Notes: a model not told the origin generated them from the letters alone. Counted from the stretch's first letter, positions 51,833 through 62,142 are shown. The stretch: DNA of 64,000 bases from Croceicoccus sp. Ery15 (GCF_020985305.1 NZ_CP087588.1:2158501-2222500); one strand, 5' to 3'. Numbers and translations are program-made.

Positions 51833-53086
51833 ATGTCAGCCATTCATTGGCGAGGGGTCCTCCTTGGAGGGCTGTTCCTCGCCGCTCAAGCCACGACCGT
51901 GGCGGCGCAGGAGCGTGAGCTTCTGACGCTTGATGCTGCGCTCGCTCGTGCGGGCATCGTCGACAGCGCAGATGAGCCCCCAGATAATCCGCGCCTGATC
52001 GGACCGCGGGCCGAAGCCGACGCGGCGCGGGCACTCGTCGACCAGGCGCGGCTGCGGCCCAACCCCGAAATTGCTTTCGAAGCCGAAAACATTGCCGGAA
52101 GCGGCGCATTTTCGGGATTGCAGGCCACCGAGTACACTTTGTCCCTGAGCCAGCGGCTCGAATTGGGCGGCAAACGGGGAGCGCGCGTCCGCGCCGCCCA
52201 GGCGGAAGCGCGCGTCGCGGCCCTTTCAGGAGCGCTCTCGGTTGCTCAGCTAGGGCGATCGGTACGCGAACGCTATGTCGAAGCCGTCTCCGCGGCAGCC
52301 CGATTGGAACTCGCGCGGGACATAGTCGAGCGCAATCGCGAGCTTGCCAGGATCGCAGGCGTACTGGTCGATGTCGGACGGGAGCCTCCCCTGCGCTCGC
52401 TTCGTGCCGAAGCGGCACTTGCGGAGGCGCTCGCGGAGCTTGAAGCGGCCCTGGCCGCCGACAGTGCGGCGAGGACTGCGCTCGCCGCGCTTTGGGGCGA
52501 GGCAACACCTGCTACGGACGTGCCTTCGGTGTTCCCCGAGATCGAACCTCCGGCGACGCTGCTCGCCTCGCCTTCGGCCTTACGTCTTCAGGTCGCCCGT
52601 GCCGAACGCGAGGCTGCAGATGCCGCGATCGCCCGGGAACGCTCTTTAGGCATTCCGGATCCGGCGATATCCGCCGGTGTCCGACGGTTCGAGGAAAGCA
52701 GAGACCAGGCGTTCCTCGTAGGCGTTTCGATCCCGTTTCCGTTCAGTAATCGCAACCAAGGAAACATCGCTGCTGCCGAGGCGCGGCTTCGCGCCGCGAC
52801 GGCACGGGAGGCGATTGCCCGCACCGATTTCGAACTCGAGGTCACGCAGGCCCGCGGACAATTTCTGGCAGCCGAAGCGCGGGTCGAGACCCTCGCGGAG
52901 ACGTCCTTGCCCCAAGCCGAAGAAGCCTTGCGCCTCGTTCGGATTGGCTACCGCAACGGCAGATTTCCGCTGATCGAAGTTCTGGCTGCGGCCGAAGCGC
53001 GCGACACCATCCGTGAAGCATTGATTCAAGCCCAGGAAGATCGTGGCCGCCTGGCGGCGACGCTGATCTGGCTCGGCGCACAATGA
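51833..53086 (+). CDS. czcC: Outer-membrane efflux protein CzcC
   Basis: 417 aa from ATG 51833, which gives a signal peptide (HWRGVLLGGLFLAAQATTVA); an upstream in-frame ATG at 51788 does not. Two OEP repeats of the TolC fold: RPNPEIAFEAENIAGSG with LSLSQRLELGGKRGARV, then VGVSIPFPFSNRNQGNI with QARGQFLAAEARVETL. It forms the outer-membrane channel of the CzcCBA pump. The stop overlaps the czcB ATG (ATGA). Confidence 0.9.
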   Translation: MSAIHWRGVLLGGLFLAAQATTVAAQERELLTLDAALARAGIVDSADEPPDNPRLIGPRAEADAARALVDQARLRPNPEIAFEAENIAGSGAFSGLQATEYTLSLSQRLELGGKRGARVRAAQAEARVAALSGALSVAQLGRSVRERYVEAVSAAARLELARDIVERNRELARIAGVLVDVGREPPLRSLRAEAALAEALAELEAALAADSAARTALAALWGEATPATDVPSVFPEIEPPATLLASPSALRLQVARAEREAADAAIARERSLGIPDPAISAGVRRFEESRDQAFLVGVSIPFPFSNRNQGNIAAAEARLRAATAREAIARTDFELEVTQARGQFLAAEARVETLAETSLPQAEEALRLVRIGYRNGRFPLIEVLAAAEARDTIREALIQAQEDRGRLAATLIWLGAQ

Positions 53087-54246
53087 GGTATTTCCAAATG
53101 AACCGTAGACGTCTGGCCGTTTTTATCGGCGTGATCGTTTCAATCGCCGCTGCAGTGTTTATGCTGTGGCCAAGTGGCAGTGCCGACCAGCACATTGAGG
53201 AAACGAGCGAGGAGGCCGAGCTTCCCGAAGGGCTTGTCCTGCTTGGCGCCGAACAAATCGAAGCGTCCCAGATAGAGGTCGAAACCGTCGGTCAGGGATC
53301 GGCGGTCGAGCTGGTCTTTCCGGCCACCGTCGCGGCAAGCCCGACGGCAAGTGCCCGCATCGATGCCCGCGCAGCGGGCGTAGTCCGCAGTGTCGGCAAA
53401 ACGCTGGGTGATTACGTGAGGCAGGGCGAGACGATTGCCCGCATCGAGAGCGCCGACGCCGCTGCTCTTGCGGCGCAACTCAGCGCAGCGGGCGCGCGGG
53501 TCAACGAATTGTCTGCTGCCTACGATCGGGAGCGCCGCCTTTTCGAAGCCAATGTCACCGCGCGGCAGGATCTCGAGGCCGCCCGAGCCAATCTGCAGGT
53601 TGCTCAATCGGAACTTGCACGCGCCCAGGCGGCAGTCTCCGCGGCGGGTGTTAGCGGCGACGGGCGCTCCCTTGCGGTTACGAGCCCGCTCGCGGGCCGA
53701 GTGACCTCGGCGCCTATCGTTCTCGGCTCCTTCGTCGATGCCGGGGAAGAACTCTATCAGGTCGTGAATCCGAGCGGCATGCAGGTCGAGGTTGCCCTCC
53801 CGTCGGCTGAAGCAAGCCGCATCCAGCCTGGCGACGAGGCTACGCTGGAAATCGCGGACAACCGGGAAGTGGGTGCGCGCGTGCGATCCGTCACTCCCTC
53901 GCTCGATCCCGAAAGCCGCAGCGCTACGGCGGTCCTGTCGCTCGCAAGGCCGATCCCCGGCCTGCAACCCGGGGCCTTCCTGCAGGCACGTATCCGCCCC
54001 TCGGGTGAGGTCGACACAGGCCGCATATCGGTGCCGGAAAGTGCTGTCCAGACAATCGATGGCGCAGAAGTGGTCTTCGTTCGCACGCGCCGCGGGTTTC
54101 AAGCCCGTCCGGTGGTCACCGGTGCGCGTTCGGGAGGACGGGTGGTCATCGAGTCCGGTCTCGAAGCGCAGTGGCGGATCGCCACCGCCAATGCCTTTTT
54201 GCTGAAGGCTGAACTCGAGAAGGAGGAGGCCGAGCATGGACACTGA
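53083..54246 (+). CDS. czcB: RND efflux membrane-fusion protein CzcB
   Basis: 387 aa. ATG 53083 overlaps the czcC stop; a second ATG at 53098 (MNRRRLAVFIGVIVSIAAAV) is possible. It has an N-terminal membrane anchor, a lipoyl-like half (ASARIDARAAGVVRSVGKTL), an alpha-hairpin coiled coil (LSAAYDRERRLFEANVTARQ) and a second half with SPLAGRVTSAPIVLGSF. No His-rich N-terminal metal-binding extension is seen. It links CzcA to CzcC. Confidence 0.9.
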   Translation: MRYFQMNRRRLAVFIGVIVSIAAAVFMLWPSGSADQHIEETSEEAELPEGLVLLGAEQIEASQIEVETVGQGSAVELVFPATVAASPTASARIDARAAGVVRSVGKTLGDYVRQGETIARIESADAAALAAQLSAAGARVNELSAAYDRERRLFEANVTARQDLEAARANLQVAQSELARAQAAVSAAGVSGDGRSLAVTSPLAGRVTSAPIVLGSFVDAGEELYQVVNPSGMQVEVALPSAEASRIQPGDEATLEIADNREVGARVRSVTPSLDPESRSATAVLSLARPIPGLQPGAFLQARIRPSGEVDTGRISVPESAVQTIDGAEVVFVRTRRGFQARPVVTGARSGGRVVIESGLEAQWRIATANAFLLKAELEKEEAEHGH

Positions 54247-57200
54247 TCACATGCAGGACGCTGATCGCTCCCACCGCCATGGCCTGATCGGCATGATCCT
54301 CGACGTCGCCGTGCGCTTTCGCTGGGCAATGGTCGTGCTGACGCTCGGTGTGGCAATCTATGGCGTGGTGAATTTGCTGCGCCTGCCCATCGATGCCGTA
54401 CCCGATATCACCAACGTACAGGTGCAGATCAACACCGAGGCACCAGCCTTGTCGCCCTCGCAAGTCGAGACGCAGGTCACCTATCCTGTCGAGACCGGGC
54501 TTGCCGGTATCGAGGGTCTGGAGATGACCCGCTCGATATCGCGCAACGGGTTCAGCCAGGTGACCGCGATTTTCGAGGAAGGGACCGACATCTATTTCGC
54601 GCGTCAGCAGGTCAACGAACGGCTGACGCCCATAAGCGCCTCCCTACCCGAGGGTGCCGAACCGGTGATGGGACCCATCTCGACCGGCTTGGGCGAAGTG
54701 CTCATGTATACCATCGAGTTCGAGTTTCCTGACGGCAAGGAAGCACCGCTGGGCGGAGCGGTCGGTTGGCAGTCCGACGGGAGCTTTGTGACCGAACGTG
54801 GCGACCGGCTCGACAGCGATGTTGCCAAGGCTGCCTATCTGCGAACCATCCAGGACTGGGTGGTTGCCCCCCTCATGCGGTCGGTCGACGGTGTGGCAGG
54901 TGTCGACTCGATTGGCGGCTTCGAAAAGCAATACCTCGTTCAACCCGATCCCGTGCGATTGACCGGTTACGGTTTATCGTTCGACGAGGTGATCGACGCG
55001 CTGGAAGCGGCCAATCTCGCCGAAGGCGCCAATTTCGTCGAGCGGGCCGGTGAAGCCCTTCTCGCCCGGGTCGATGCGCGCCTCGGCAGTGTTGAGGATA
55101 TCGAGCAGGCGGTCGTTTCCACCCGCGAGGGGGTCCCCATTCGCGTAGGTGACGTCGCCACGGTCAGCATCGGTGGCGACCTGCGAACGGGCGCGGCGTC
55201 GCTGAACGGCGATGAAGCGGTCGTGGGCACCGTGCTCATGCGCGCGGGCGAGAACAGCCGCACCGTGTCGGCCGAGGCGGCCGAACGGCTCGAGGAAGTT
55301 CGCAGCTCCCTGCCGGAAGGAATTGTCGCGGAGATCGTCTACAACCGGTCTTCCCTGGTCGATGCGACGATCGCGACCGTCGAGAAGAACCTTGTCGAGG
55401 GCGCGCTTCTGGTCATTGCAATCCTGTTCTTGCTGCTGGGCAACATCCGGGCAGCGATCATCGCGGCGCTGGTCATCCCCTTTTCCATGCTGATGGCATC
55501 GATCGGAATGAACCGGCTCGGCGTTTCGGGCAATCTCATGAGCCTGGGTGCGCTGGACTTCGGCCTGATCGTCGATGGTGCCGTCATCATCGTCGAGAAC
55601 AGCGTCGCGAGGCTCGCGGCTCGACAGGAACACGAAGGCCGACTTCTTACACTTGGTGAGAGGTTGACGGAAACGCGGCTTGCCGCGCAGGAAATGATCA
55701 AGCCGACCGTGTACGGCCAGGCGATCATTCTTCTCGTCTTCGCACCGCTTCTCACCTTTACCGGCGTCGAAGGCAAAACCTTTTCACCCATGGCGATCAC
55801 GGTCATGCTCGCGCTCGCCTCGGCGTTCGTGTTGTCGCTGACCTTCGTCCCGGCAATGATCGCCATCCTGCTCAACAAGAAGCTGACGGAAAAGGAGGTC
55901 AAGCCGATCCGGATCGCCAAGGAGCGATACGGACCCCTGGTCCGCAAGGCGATCACCCGCCCCTGGCCGGTCATCGGCATGGGCGTCGGCATCTTCGCCT
56001 TTGCGGCCTTCGTGTTCAGCTTCCTCGGGAGCGAGTTCACACCGCAATTGGACGAGCGCGACATCGCCGTGCAATCGCTGCGTATTCCTTCGACATCGCT
56101 CGAACGTTCGCTCGCGATGCAAAGGCGGGTAGAGGACCGGCTCGAGCAATTTCCGCAAGTCGAGCTTGTCTTTTCGCGGACGGGCACGGCGGAAGTGGCC
56201 AGTGACCCGATGCCGCCGAACGCTTCCGATGCGTACGTGATCCTCAAACCCCGTGAGGAATGGCCCGATCCCGACCTCGCCAAGGACGAGTTGGTCGCGC
56301 AAATGGAGAGCGCCCTCAGCAGTCTCGTCGGCAACCTTTACGAGTTCAGCCAACCGATCGAATTGCGGTTCAACGAATTGATCGCAGGCGTTCGCGGAGA
56401 TGTTGCCGTCAAGATCTACGGAGACGATCTCAGCGCCATGACCTCGGCGGCGAACGAGGTTGCGGGCGTGCTGCGCAATGTCGACGGCGCCGCGGACGTC
56501 AAGGTCCAGCAAGTGACCGGGTTCCCCACCCTCGATATTGCCTTCGATCGGCCAGCGATTGCCCGTTACGGGCTGAAGGTCGAAGACGTTGCGCAATCGG
56601 TGGCGATCGCACTGGGCGGTCGGCCTGCGGGCCTCGTTTTCGAAGGCGATCGCCGCTTCGATGTGGTTGTGCGGTTGTCGGACGCGACCCGCGACGATTT
56701 CGACCAGCTCGGTGCTTTGCCGGTGCTGCTCCCGAACGGGGCAACCATACCGCTACGCTCGGTTGCCGAGTTCCGTGTGGTGGATGGTCTCGCGGAGGTT
56801 CGCCGGGAACAGGGACGCAGACTGGTGATCGTTTCGTCCAACGTGCGAGAACGCGACCTCGGGTCTTTTGTAGAAGAGGCCCAGGAAAGGGTTGCGGCGC
56901 AGGTCGAACTGCCCGCTGCCGCGTTTATCGAGTGGGGCGGTCAATACCAGAACCTCCAGGCTGCTCAGGAAAGACTTCAGATAGTCATTCCTATCGCTTT
57001 CGCGGTCATTCTCTTGCTGCTTTACATGGCGGTTGGGGGCTGGGTGCCGGCGCTCGCCGTATTCAGCGCGATCCCGTTGGCCCTGGCAGGCGGGATTTTC
57101 TCCTTGGCTCTACGCGGGATGCCATTCTCGGTATCTGCGGCGGTAGGCTTTATCGCCCTGTCGGGTGTGGCGACCTTGAATGGCCTCGTGATGGTGACTG

Positions 57201-57547
57201 CGATCCGTCAGCGGCTCGACAGGGGCATGGCGCTCGATGACGCCATCGTCGATGGTGGATTGGCGCGCCTAAGGCCGGTTCTCATGACCGCGCTCGTTGC
57301 ATCGCTCGGCTTCGTGCCGATGGCCATTGCGACCGGGACCGGCGCGGAAGTGCAACGTCCCTTGGCGACAGTCGTCATTGGAGGATTGATCACGGCCACC
57401 GCGCTCACCCTCTTCGTCTTGCCCGCAATCTTGAAGCTGGTTTTCGGGACCAGAGAAGATGACCGGACCTGGCGACAGCGTTGGTGGGACAGGCTGCGGC
57501 GCAATGTGACGCCTGAAGAGCGCGAGGAGCTTCAAAATGTGACCTAG
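54236..57547 (+). CDS. czcA: Heavy-metal RND transporter CzcA (HME type)
   Basis: 1103 aa; two-fold repeated RND protein with 12 TM segments. In TM4 the motif DFGLIVDGAVIIVEN (about 440-454) is the Co/Zn/Cd form (HME1 type) and not the Cu/Ag form. PVETGLAGIEGLEMTRSISR and FSVSAAVGFIALSGVATLNG are also typical. It exports divalent metal from periplasm and cytoplasm using the proton gradient. It overlaps czcB by 11 bp, and no regulator gene is present beside it. Confidence 0.92.
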   Translation: MDTDHMQDADRSHRHGLIGMILDVAVRFRWAMVVLTLGVAIYGVVNLLRLPIDAVPDITNVQVQINTEAPALSPSQVETQVTYPVETGLAGIEGLEMTRSISRNGFSQVTAIFEEGTDIYFARQQVNERLTPISASLPEGAEPVMGPISTGLGEVLMYTIEFEFPDGKEAPLGGAVGWQSDGSFVTERGDRLDSDVAKAAYLRTIQDWVVAPLMRSVDGVAGVDSIGGFEKQYLVQPDPVRLTGYGLSFDEVIDALEAANLAEGANFVERAGEALLARVDARLGSVEDIEQAVVSTREGVPIRVGDVATVSIGGDLRTGAASLNGDEAVVGTVLMRAGENSRTVSAEAAERLEEVRSSLPEGIVAEIVYNRSSLVDATIATVEKNLVEGALLVIAILFLLLGNIRAAIIAALVIPFSMLMASIGMNRLGVSGNLMSLGALDFGLIVDGAVIIVENSVARLAARQEHEGRLLTLGERLTETRLAAQEMIKPTVYGQAIILLVFAPLLTFTGVEGKTFSPMAITVMLALASAFVLSLTFVPAMIAILLNKKLTEKEVKPIRIAKERYGPLVRKAITRPWPVIGMGVGIFAFAAFVFSFLGSEFTPQLDERDIAVQSLRIPSTSLERSLAMQRRVEDRLEQFPQVELVFSRTGTAEVASDPMPPNASDAYVILKPREEWPDPDLAKDELVAQMESALSSLVGNLYEFSQPIELRFNELIAGVRGDVAVKIYGDDLSAMTSAANEVAGVLRNVDGAADVKVQQVTGFPTLDIAFDRPAIARYGLKVEDVAQSVAIALGGRPAGLVFEGDRRFDVVVRLSDATRDDFDQLGALPVLLPNGATIPLRSVAEFRVVDGLAEVRREQGRRLVIVSSNVRERDLGSFVEEAQERVAAQVELPAAAFIEWGGQYQNLQAAQERLQIVIPIAFAVILLLLYMAVGGWVPALAVFSAIPLALAGGIFSLALRGMPFSVSAAVGFIALSGVATLNGLVMVTAIRQRLDRGMALDDAIVDGGLARLRPVLMTALVASLGFVPMAIATGTGAEVQRPLATVVIGGLITATALTLFVLPAILKLVFGTREDDRTWRQRWWDRLRRNVTPEEREELQNVT

Positions 57548-57721
57548 TGGCGAAGCTATATGGCGGGACAGCGTCCTTTCTCGCAAGCGCGCGGAGGAGT
57601 GGCAGCGCTGGCCCGCCAAGCTATCGAATGACCGGCTCGTTCGATCCATGAAGGCTCGGGTGCCGCGAATTCCGGCACGGCTCAATTGCGTTCGACGGTT
57701 TCTTCAAAGGAGAAAGGCAAA
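57548..57721. other. Gap between czcA and the P-type ATPase gene
   Basis: 174 bp with a weak hairpin GTGCCG/CGGCAC near 57660-57678 and the ribosome-binding site AAGGAG for the next gene at about 57707-57712. No gene supported. Confidence 0.35.
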
Positions 57722-60247
57722 TTGGCACGTACTATTCAAATCGAAGTGTCAGCTCTCGTGCCCGAAGCAACGAGCGATGATCCGTGTATCGGAAGACTTC
57801 AGGCGCTGCTGCGTGGACAGACAGGTGTTCACGACGTCACCGTGGAAGAGCAGCCGGGCCAATCTGCAGCGCGGCTTAACATCTCTTATGATCCAGACCG
57901 GCTCTCCGTCGCGCGCATCAAGGAGCTTGCGCATGTGGCCGGGGCAGAGATCTCCAGTCGGTACGGCCACCTGACCTATGACGTCGATGGCGTGAACTCC
58001 ACACGGCGCGCCCGGACCGTTGCCGATCTTATCGCTCGGCAAACCGGGGTGCTCGAAGCCTATGCCGATGCGGCGGGGACGTTCGTGATCGAGTTCGACC
58101 GCCAACGGACCGACGAGCAGAAAATTGTCGCAGCGCTAAAACGATTTGGCGCTACGCGACGAGCGAAAACTTCCGGCAATGTTTCCCACTCTTCACGCGA
58201 ACGGCATGCCCACGATGGAGGTGGCGAGCACGATCATAAGCATGGCGGCATTCTTGGTGCCAATACGGAGCTCTATTTTTCCCTGGCGTCGGGGGGCTTG
58301 CTCGCAACGGGCTTCGGCATTGAAAAACTATGGGGGAACTACCCCCAGTTCGTGCCTCTTCTCTGCTACGTTACGGCATATTTTTTCGGTGGGTTCTACA
58401 CACTCAGAGAGGCCTGGGACAATCTCCGGCTCCGCCGGTTCGAGATCGACAGTCTTATGCTTGTGGCGGCTGCGGGCGCTGCGATCCTCGGCGAATGGGC
58501 GGAGGGCGCGTTGCTGCTTTTTCTGTTCAGCTTCGGCCACGCCCTTGAGCGCTATGCAATGGGTCGCGCGAAAAGAGCGATCGAAGCGCTCGCCGAGCTC
58601 GCTCCCGAAACAGCTCGCGTGAAGCGCGGCGAGGCTGTCGAGGAGATACGCGTCGAGGAACTCGTGGTAGGCGATGTTGTGGTCGTCCGCCCGAATGAGC
58701 GCTTGCCTGCCGATGGCTTTGTGTCTGAAGGGGCGAGCGCCATTAACCAGGCCTCGGTCACGGGCGAAAGCGTGCCCGTCGACAAGAGCGCGGTATCGGA
58801 TATCGCTTCCGCGCGGAAGACTCCCGACAGGCTGGCAGACACCCACCGGGTTTTCGCCGGCACAATAAATGGCTCGGGGGCTCTCGAAGTCGTGGTGACC
58901 CGCCGGTCGAGCGAAACCACTCTTTCGAAAGTGGTGCAGATGGTGAGTGCCGCCGAAGCGCAGCAATCGCCAACCCAGCGTTTCACGCAGCGCTTCGAGC
59001 GCATTTTCGTGCCTGCCGTGCTCGCGCTTGCGGGGCTTTTGCTCTTCTCCTGGGTCATCATAGACGAGCCGTTCCGCGATAGCTTCTACCGCGCCATGGC
59101 AGTGTTGGTCGCTGCCAGCCCCTGCGCACTCGCTATTGCGACGCCTAGCGCGGTCCTGTCCGGGGTCGCGCGAGCTGCGCGAGGCGGCGTCCTCGTAAAA
59201 GGCGGCGCACCCCTCGAAGATTTAGGTGCATTGAAGGCCATCGCATTCGACAAGACGGGCACGCTGACTGAAGGTGAGCCCCGAATAACCGATATCGAGA
59301 CAGCGACCGGCGTGTCCGAGCGCGAATTGCTGAGAATCGCGTCGGCAGCGGAGAGTTTGAGCGACCATCCGCTGGCCCAAGCCATCGTCAGGGATAGTGC
59401 CGAGCGAAATGGTGAAGAAGCGTTGCCGGCGGCGACCGACCTCGAAAGTTTCACGGGCAAGGGCATTACCGCGATCGTCGGAGGTGAAAAAGTCTGGATC
59501 GGCAAACTCGAGATGTTCGGTGTCGACGGGGTCCCTCCGCTTGGCCCTGAATTGACGAGCGCAATCGAGGTTTTGCGCGAGCGTGGGCGGACCACGATGG
59601 CTATCCGTTCGCGGACGCGCGATCTTGGAGCCATTGGGCTATTGGACACACCGCGCGCGGCAGCAAGAACGACGCTTAACGCGCTGCGCGAACTCGGAAT
59701 CACGAGAATGATCATGATCTCCGGCGATGATCAGAGGGTCGCCGACGCTGTCGGAGAGGATGTTGGTCTCGATGAGGCATGGGGCAATCTAATGCCTGAT
59801 GACAAAGTCGAAGCTATCCGCAAGCTCGCCGGTCAGGACAAAGTGGCAATGGTCGGAGACGGGGTGAACGATGCTCCTGCCATGGCAAATGCAACCGTCG
59901 GGATAGCAATGGGCGCAGCCGGGTCCGACGTCGCATTGGAAACCGCCGATGTCGCACTTATGGCAGATGACCTCGCCAAGCTGCCGTTCGCGGTCGACCT
60001 CAGCCGCAAGACCCGTTCCATCATTCGCCAGAACATGGTGGTGAGCCTCGGGATTGTCGCAGTGCTCATTCCGGCGACCATCTTCGGTCTCGGCATTGGT
60101 CCCGCAGTTGCTGTGCATGAGGGCTCTACACTGATTGTCGTTGCCAATGCTCTACGGCTTCTCGCCTATCGCGAGAAACGTTCTAGCGACAATGGGCCTC
60201 CATCCCACCATAGCAGTGAGCAGGCTTTGGCAAATGTCGGCGCTTGA
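57722..60247 (+). CDS. P1B-4-type metal-transporting ATPase
   Basis: 841 aa from the TTG at 57722, preceded by AAGGAG at suitable distance; the open frame reaches 57686 but without such a site. Two N-terminal HMA-like ferredoxin folds lack the CxxC metal pair (region 10-140), followed by a His-rich linker (HAHDGGGEHDHKHGG). Transport motif SPC in ASPCALAIATPSA (about 465), phosphorylation DKTGTLTEG (about 510), MVGDGVNDAPAMANA, and HEGSTLIVVANALRLL (about 798). SPC and HEGST place it in the Co/Zn/Cd exporting P1B-4 group (CzcP/CoaT). It pumps cytoplasmic metal outward. Confidence 0.88.
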   Translation: MARTIQIEVSALVPEATSDDPCIGRLQALLRGQTGVHDVTVEEQPGQSAARLNISYDPDRLSVARIKELAHVAGAEISSRYGHLTYDVDGVNSTRRARTVADLIARQTGVLEAYADAAGTFVIEFDRQRTDEQKIVAALKRFGATRRAKTSGNVSHSSRERHAHDGGGEHDHKHGGILGANTELYFSLASGGLLATGFGIEKLWGNYPQFVPLLCYVTAYFFGGFYTLREAWDNLRLRRFEIDSLMLVAAAGAAILGEWAEGALLLFLFSFGHALERYAMGRAKRAIEALAELAPETARVKRGEAVEEIRVEELVVGDVVVVRPNERLPADGFVSEGASAINQASVTGESVPVDKSAVSDIASARKTPDRLADTHRVFAGTINGSGALEVVVTRRSSETTLSKVVQMVSAAEAQQSPTQRFTQRFERIFVPAVLALAGLLLFSWVIIDEPFRDSFYRAMAVLVAASPCALAIATPSAVLSGVARAARGGVLVKGGAPLEDLGALKAIAFDKTGTLTEGEPRITDIETATGVSERELLRIASAAESLSDHPLAQAIVRDSAERNGEEALPAATDLESFTGKGITAIVGGEKVWIGKLEMFGVDGVPPLGPELTSAIEVLRERGRTTMAIRSRTRDLGAIGLLDTPRAAARTTLNALRELGITRMIMISGDDQRVADAVGEDVGLDEAWGNLMPDDKVEAIRKLAGQDKVAMVGDGVNDAPAMANATVGIAMGAAGSDVALETADVALMADDLAKLPFAVDLSRKTRSIIRQNMVVSLGIVAVLIPATIFGLGIGPAVAVHEGSTLIVVANALRLLAYREKRSSDNGPPSHHSSEQALANVGA

Positions 60248-60317
60248 ACTTTCCCACGTCCCCATGCCGACGGCCCGCGCTGAACGAACTTCAAGTGTAC
60301 CAACTTTGGAGGGAGCT

Positions 60318-60677
60318 GTGTTGAATTTGTCGGAAGAGGATGGACTGAACCTGGTCGAGGCCGCCCGAACGGTGCAAACATCAGATTGCGATACCTTCGT
60401 GGCCGTTTTCGAACGTAGCGCGCGGCGCAGAAACGATACGGTTCCGATGCTGCTCGCACTCGCACCAAACTTTTCGGGAGGTCTTTGGCGTGACCTTAAG
60501 TTCGACATCCGGCCCAAGGACAGCTTCGGGCGGATTGCTATCGTCGACGACCAGAAACCGGAAAAGCGGGGCACTCGAATATTTGACCGCCTGTTCCGCG
60601 CGGAGTTGCAGGTCTTTCCGTTTTCCAAACGCAAGCAGGCGGAGAATTGGGCTCAAGCCCGAGGTGTCAACGCATGA
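60318..60677 (+). CDS. SpoIIAA-like (STAS-related) small protein
   Basis: 119 aa from a GTG at 60318 with GGAGGGA upstream; longer frames run back into the ATPase gene. The pattern DCDTFVAVFERSARRRNDT...MLLALAPNFSGG...KDSFGRIAIVDDQ...FRAELQVFPFSKRKQAENW resembles the SpoIIAA-like (DUF3478) family found near metal and stress genes. Function unknown; possibly lipid- or nucleotide-binding. The stop overlaps the next ATG, so it is part of the efflux operon. Confidence 0.65.
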   Translation: MLNLSEEDGLNLVEAARTVQTSDCDTFVAVFERSARRRNDTVPMLLALAPNFSGGLWRDLKFDIRPKDSFGRIAIVDDQKPEKRGTRIFDRLFRAELQVFPFSKRKQAENWAQARGVNA

Positions 60678-61303
60678 GCGGCGAAGGGGATCTGCAACTC
60701 GATACAACTGCCAAGCGGAAAACGCTTTCGATTGTTCTGTGGCTCAACGTGGCGATTGCCATCGGGTTTTTCGCCGTCGGCTATCTGGCCGATTCCAACG
60801 CCCTCCTGGCTAACGGCCTCGATAATTCTTCGGACGCCATTGTCTATGCGCTCAGCCTGCTCGCCTTGACCCGATCACGGAAATGGAAGCGCGGAGCCGC
60901 TCGCTTTTCAGGGATCATGCTGCTGGTCTTCGCTGCCGGGGTCATTGCCGATGCCATAAGGCGCTTCGTGGAGGGTTCCGATCCCGGCGGAGTAATGATG
61001 ATGGCGATGGCTGCAGTGGCAGCTGTCGTGAATCTGATCTGTCTACGAATGCTGCAGAACATGCAGGAGAAGGACGTCAATCTCCGCGCCGCCACAACCT
61101 TCAGCTTTAACGATTTCATCTCCAATGGTGGCATCATAATTGCCGCCATTATCGTCATGCTGACAGGTGCCAACTGGCCCGATCTCGTCGTTGGCGTCGC
61201 CGTTGCGGCAATTGCCATATATGGCGGGATCGACATTCTGCGCGACACCCACAAGGATCGGCATGACGAACGCGGAACCGTGCATGGCGACAAGCGCGAA
61301 TGA
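60674..61303 (+). CDS. Cation-transporter-like (short CDF) membrane protein
   Basis: 209 aa from ATG 60674 (MSGEGDLQLDTTAKRKTLS). Six predicted membrane segments, with the CDF-like site NGLDNSSDAIVYALSL in TM2 and FSFNDFISNGGIIIAA in TM5. It lacks the C-terminal cytoplasmic domain of normal CDF proteins and has a shortened N-terminus. It probably exports Co, Zn or a related metal. Overlaps both neighbours by 4 bp. Confidence 0.75.
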   Translation: MSGEGDLQLDTTAKRKTLSIVLWLNVAIAIGFFAVGYLADSNALLANGLDNSSDAIVYALSLLALTRSRKWKRGAARFSGIMLLVFAAGVIADAIRRFVEGSDPGGVMMMAMAAVAAVVNLICLRMLQNMQEKDVNLRAATTFSFNDFISNGGIIIAAIIVMLTGANWPDLVVGVAVAAIAIYGGIDILRDTHKDRHDERGTVHGDKRE

Positions 61304-62142
61304 CGCTTATTCATGAAATATTCGCCACCGAGGATGCCTCGCGGGTTCTAGGCATGGCCATGATGGCGAGCCTAGGTCTCGGGATCGGTGCAATCTGGGA
61401 AGAACGGAACGGATCCTCGCACGCCGTAGAGCGACTCTGGGGCGCTATAATTTCCGGTGTGTTCGTCATGCTCGCGTTCATTATGGCCGAGCAGTCGGGC
61501 GGTTTTATAGCGGGAAGCTTGGGGTCCGTCGTCTTGTTTCCTGCGGGCGGTGCCCTCTATCTTCTATCGACGAAGGTCGTAGAAGGGATCTACCGGCGCT
61601 GGGGACCCAAGCGCGGGCCGAAAGTAGGCATTCTGTGTGCATCCGGCATCGCGCTGGCATGCGGTGGGCTCGTTTTAGGAGCTGCATCGGCCATCTCTGT
61701 CTACGCTGGCTTGGCTGCCACATTTGGAGTCGGCCTATCCGCTCTCTTGGTCGCAAGAAGAACCACCGCCAGTCTGCTCGAAGAGATCGTGAACCCCATG
61801 GATCGCGGCGCGGTCCATGTCATTCTCGCGCTTGTCTTCGTCGCCTGGGTTGTCGGGGCTTTCTGGCTTTTGCACGGGAGAAACAGCAACGTCGATGGCG
61901 CGATGGCGATACTGCTCGCGGGCTATTTTCTCTTGGCCTCTGTTCACTTGATTGCCCGGCCCTTTGTCAAGCGATGCCGAATGAACGTGAAGGCGCTGGT
62001 GGCATTTATATGCGGCATGGCGGGATTCGGCCTGCTCGCCGCCGGTCTCGACGCCGTGCTCCAAGCGACAGGGGTTTCCGATGCCATCCTCCAGCATCCG
62101 AGCGCAACCGATAGTAAACTTTCTAAAGAAGGAGCGCGATGA
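61300..62142 (+). CDS. Uncharacterised multi-pass membrane protein
   Basis: 280 aa with about eight hydrophobic segments (SLGLGIGAIW; GVFVMLAFIMAEQSG; GGLVLGAASAISVYAGLA; VHVILALVFVAWVVGAFWLL; FGLLAAGLDAVLQATGVSDA). No known transport motif was recognised. Its place between two CDF-like genes, with 4-bp overlaps on both sides, argues for a role in the same metal efflux operon. Could be an accessory or channel protein. Confidence 0.55.
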   Translation: MTLIHEIFATEDASRVLGMAMMASLGLGIGAIWEERNGSSHAVERLWGAIISGVFVMLAFIMAEQSGGFIAGSLGSVVLFPAGGALYLLSTKVVEGIYRRWGPKRGPKVGILCASGIALACGGLVLGAASAISVYAGLAATFGVGLSALLVARRTTASLLEEIVNPMDRGAVHVILALVFVAWVVGAFWLLHGRNSNVDGAMAILLAGYFLLASVHLIARPFVKRCRMNVKALVAFICGMAGFGLLAAGLDAVLQATGVSDAILQHPSATDSKLSKEGAR

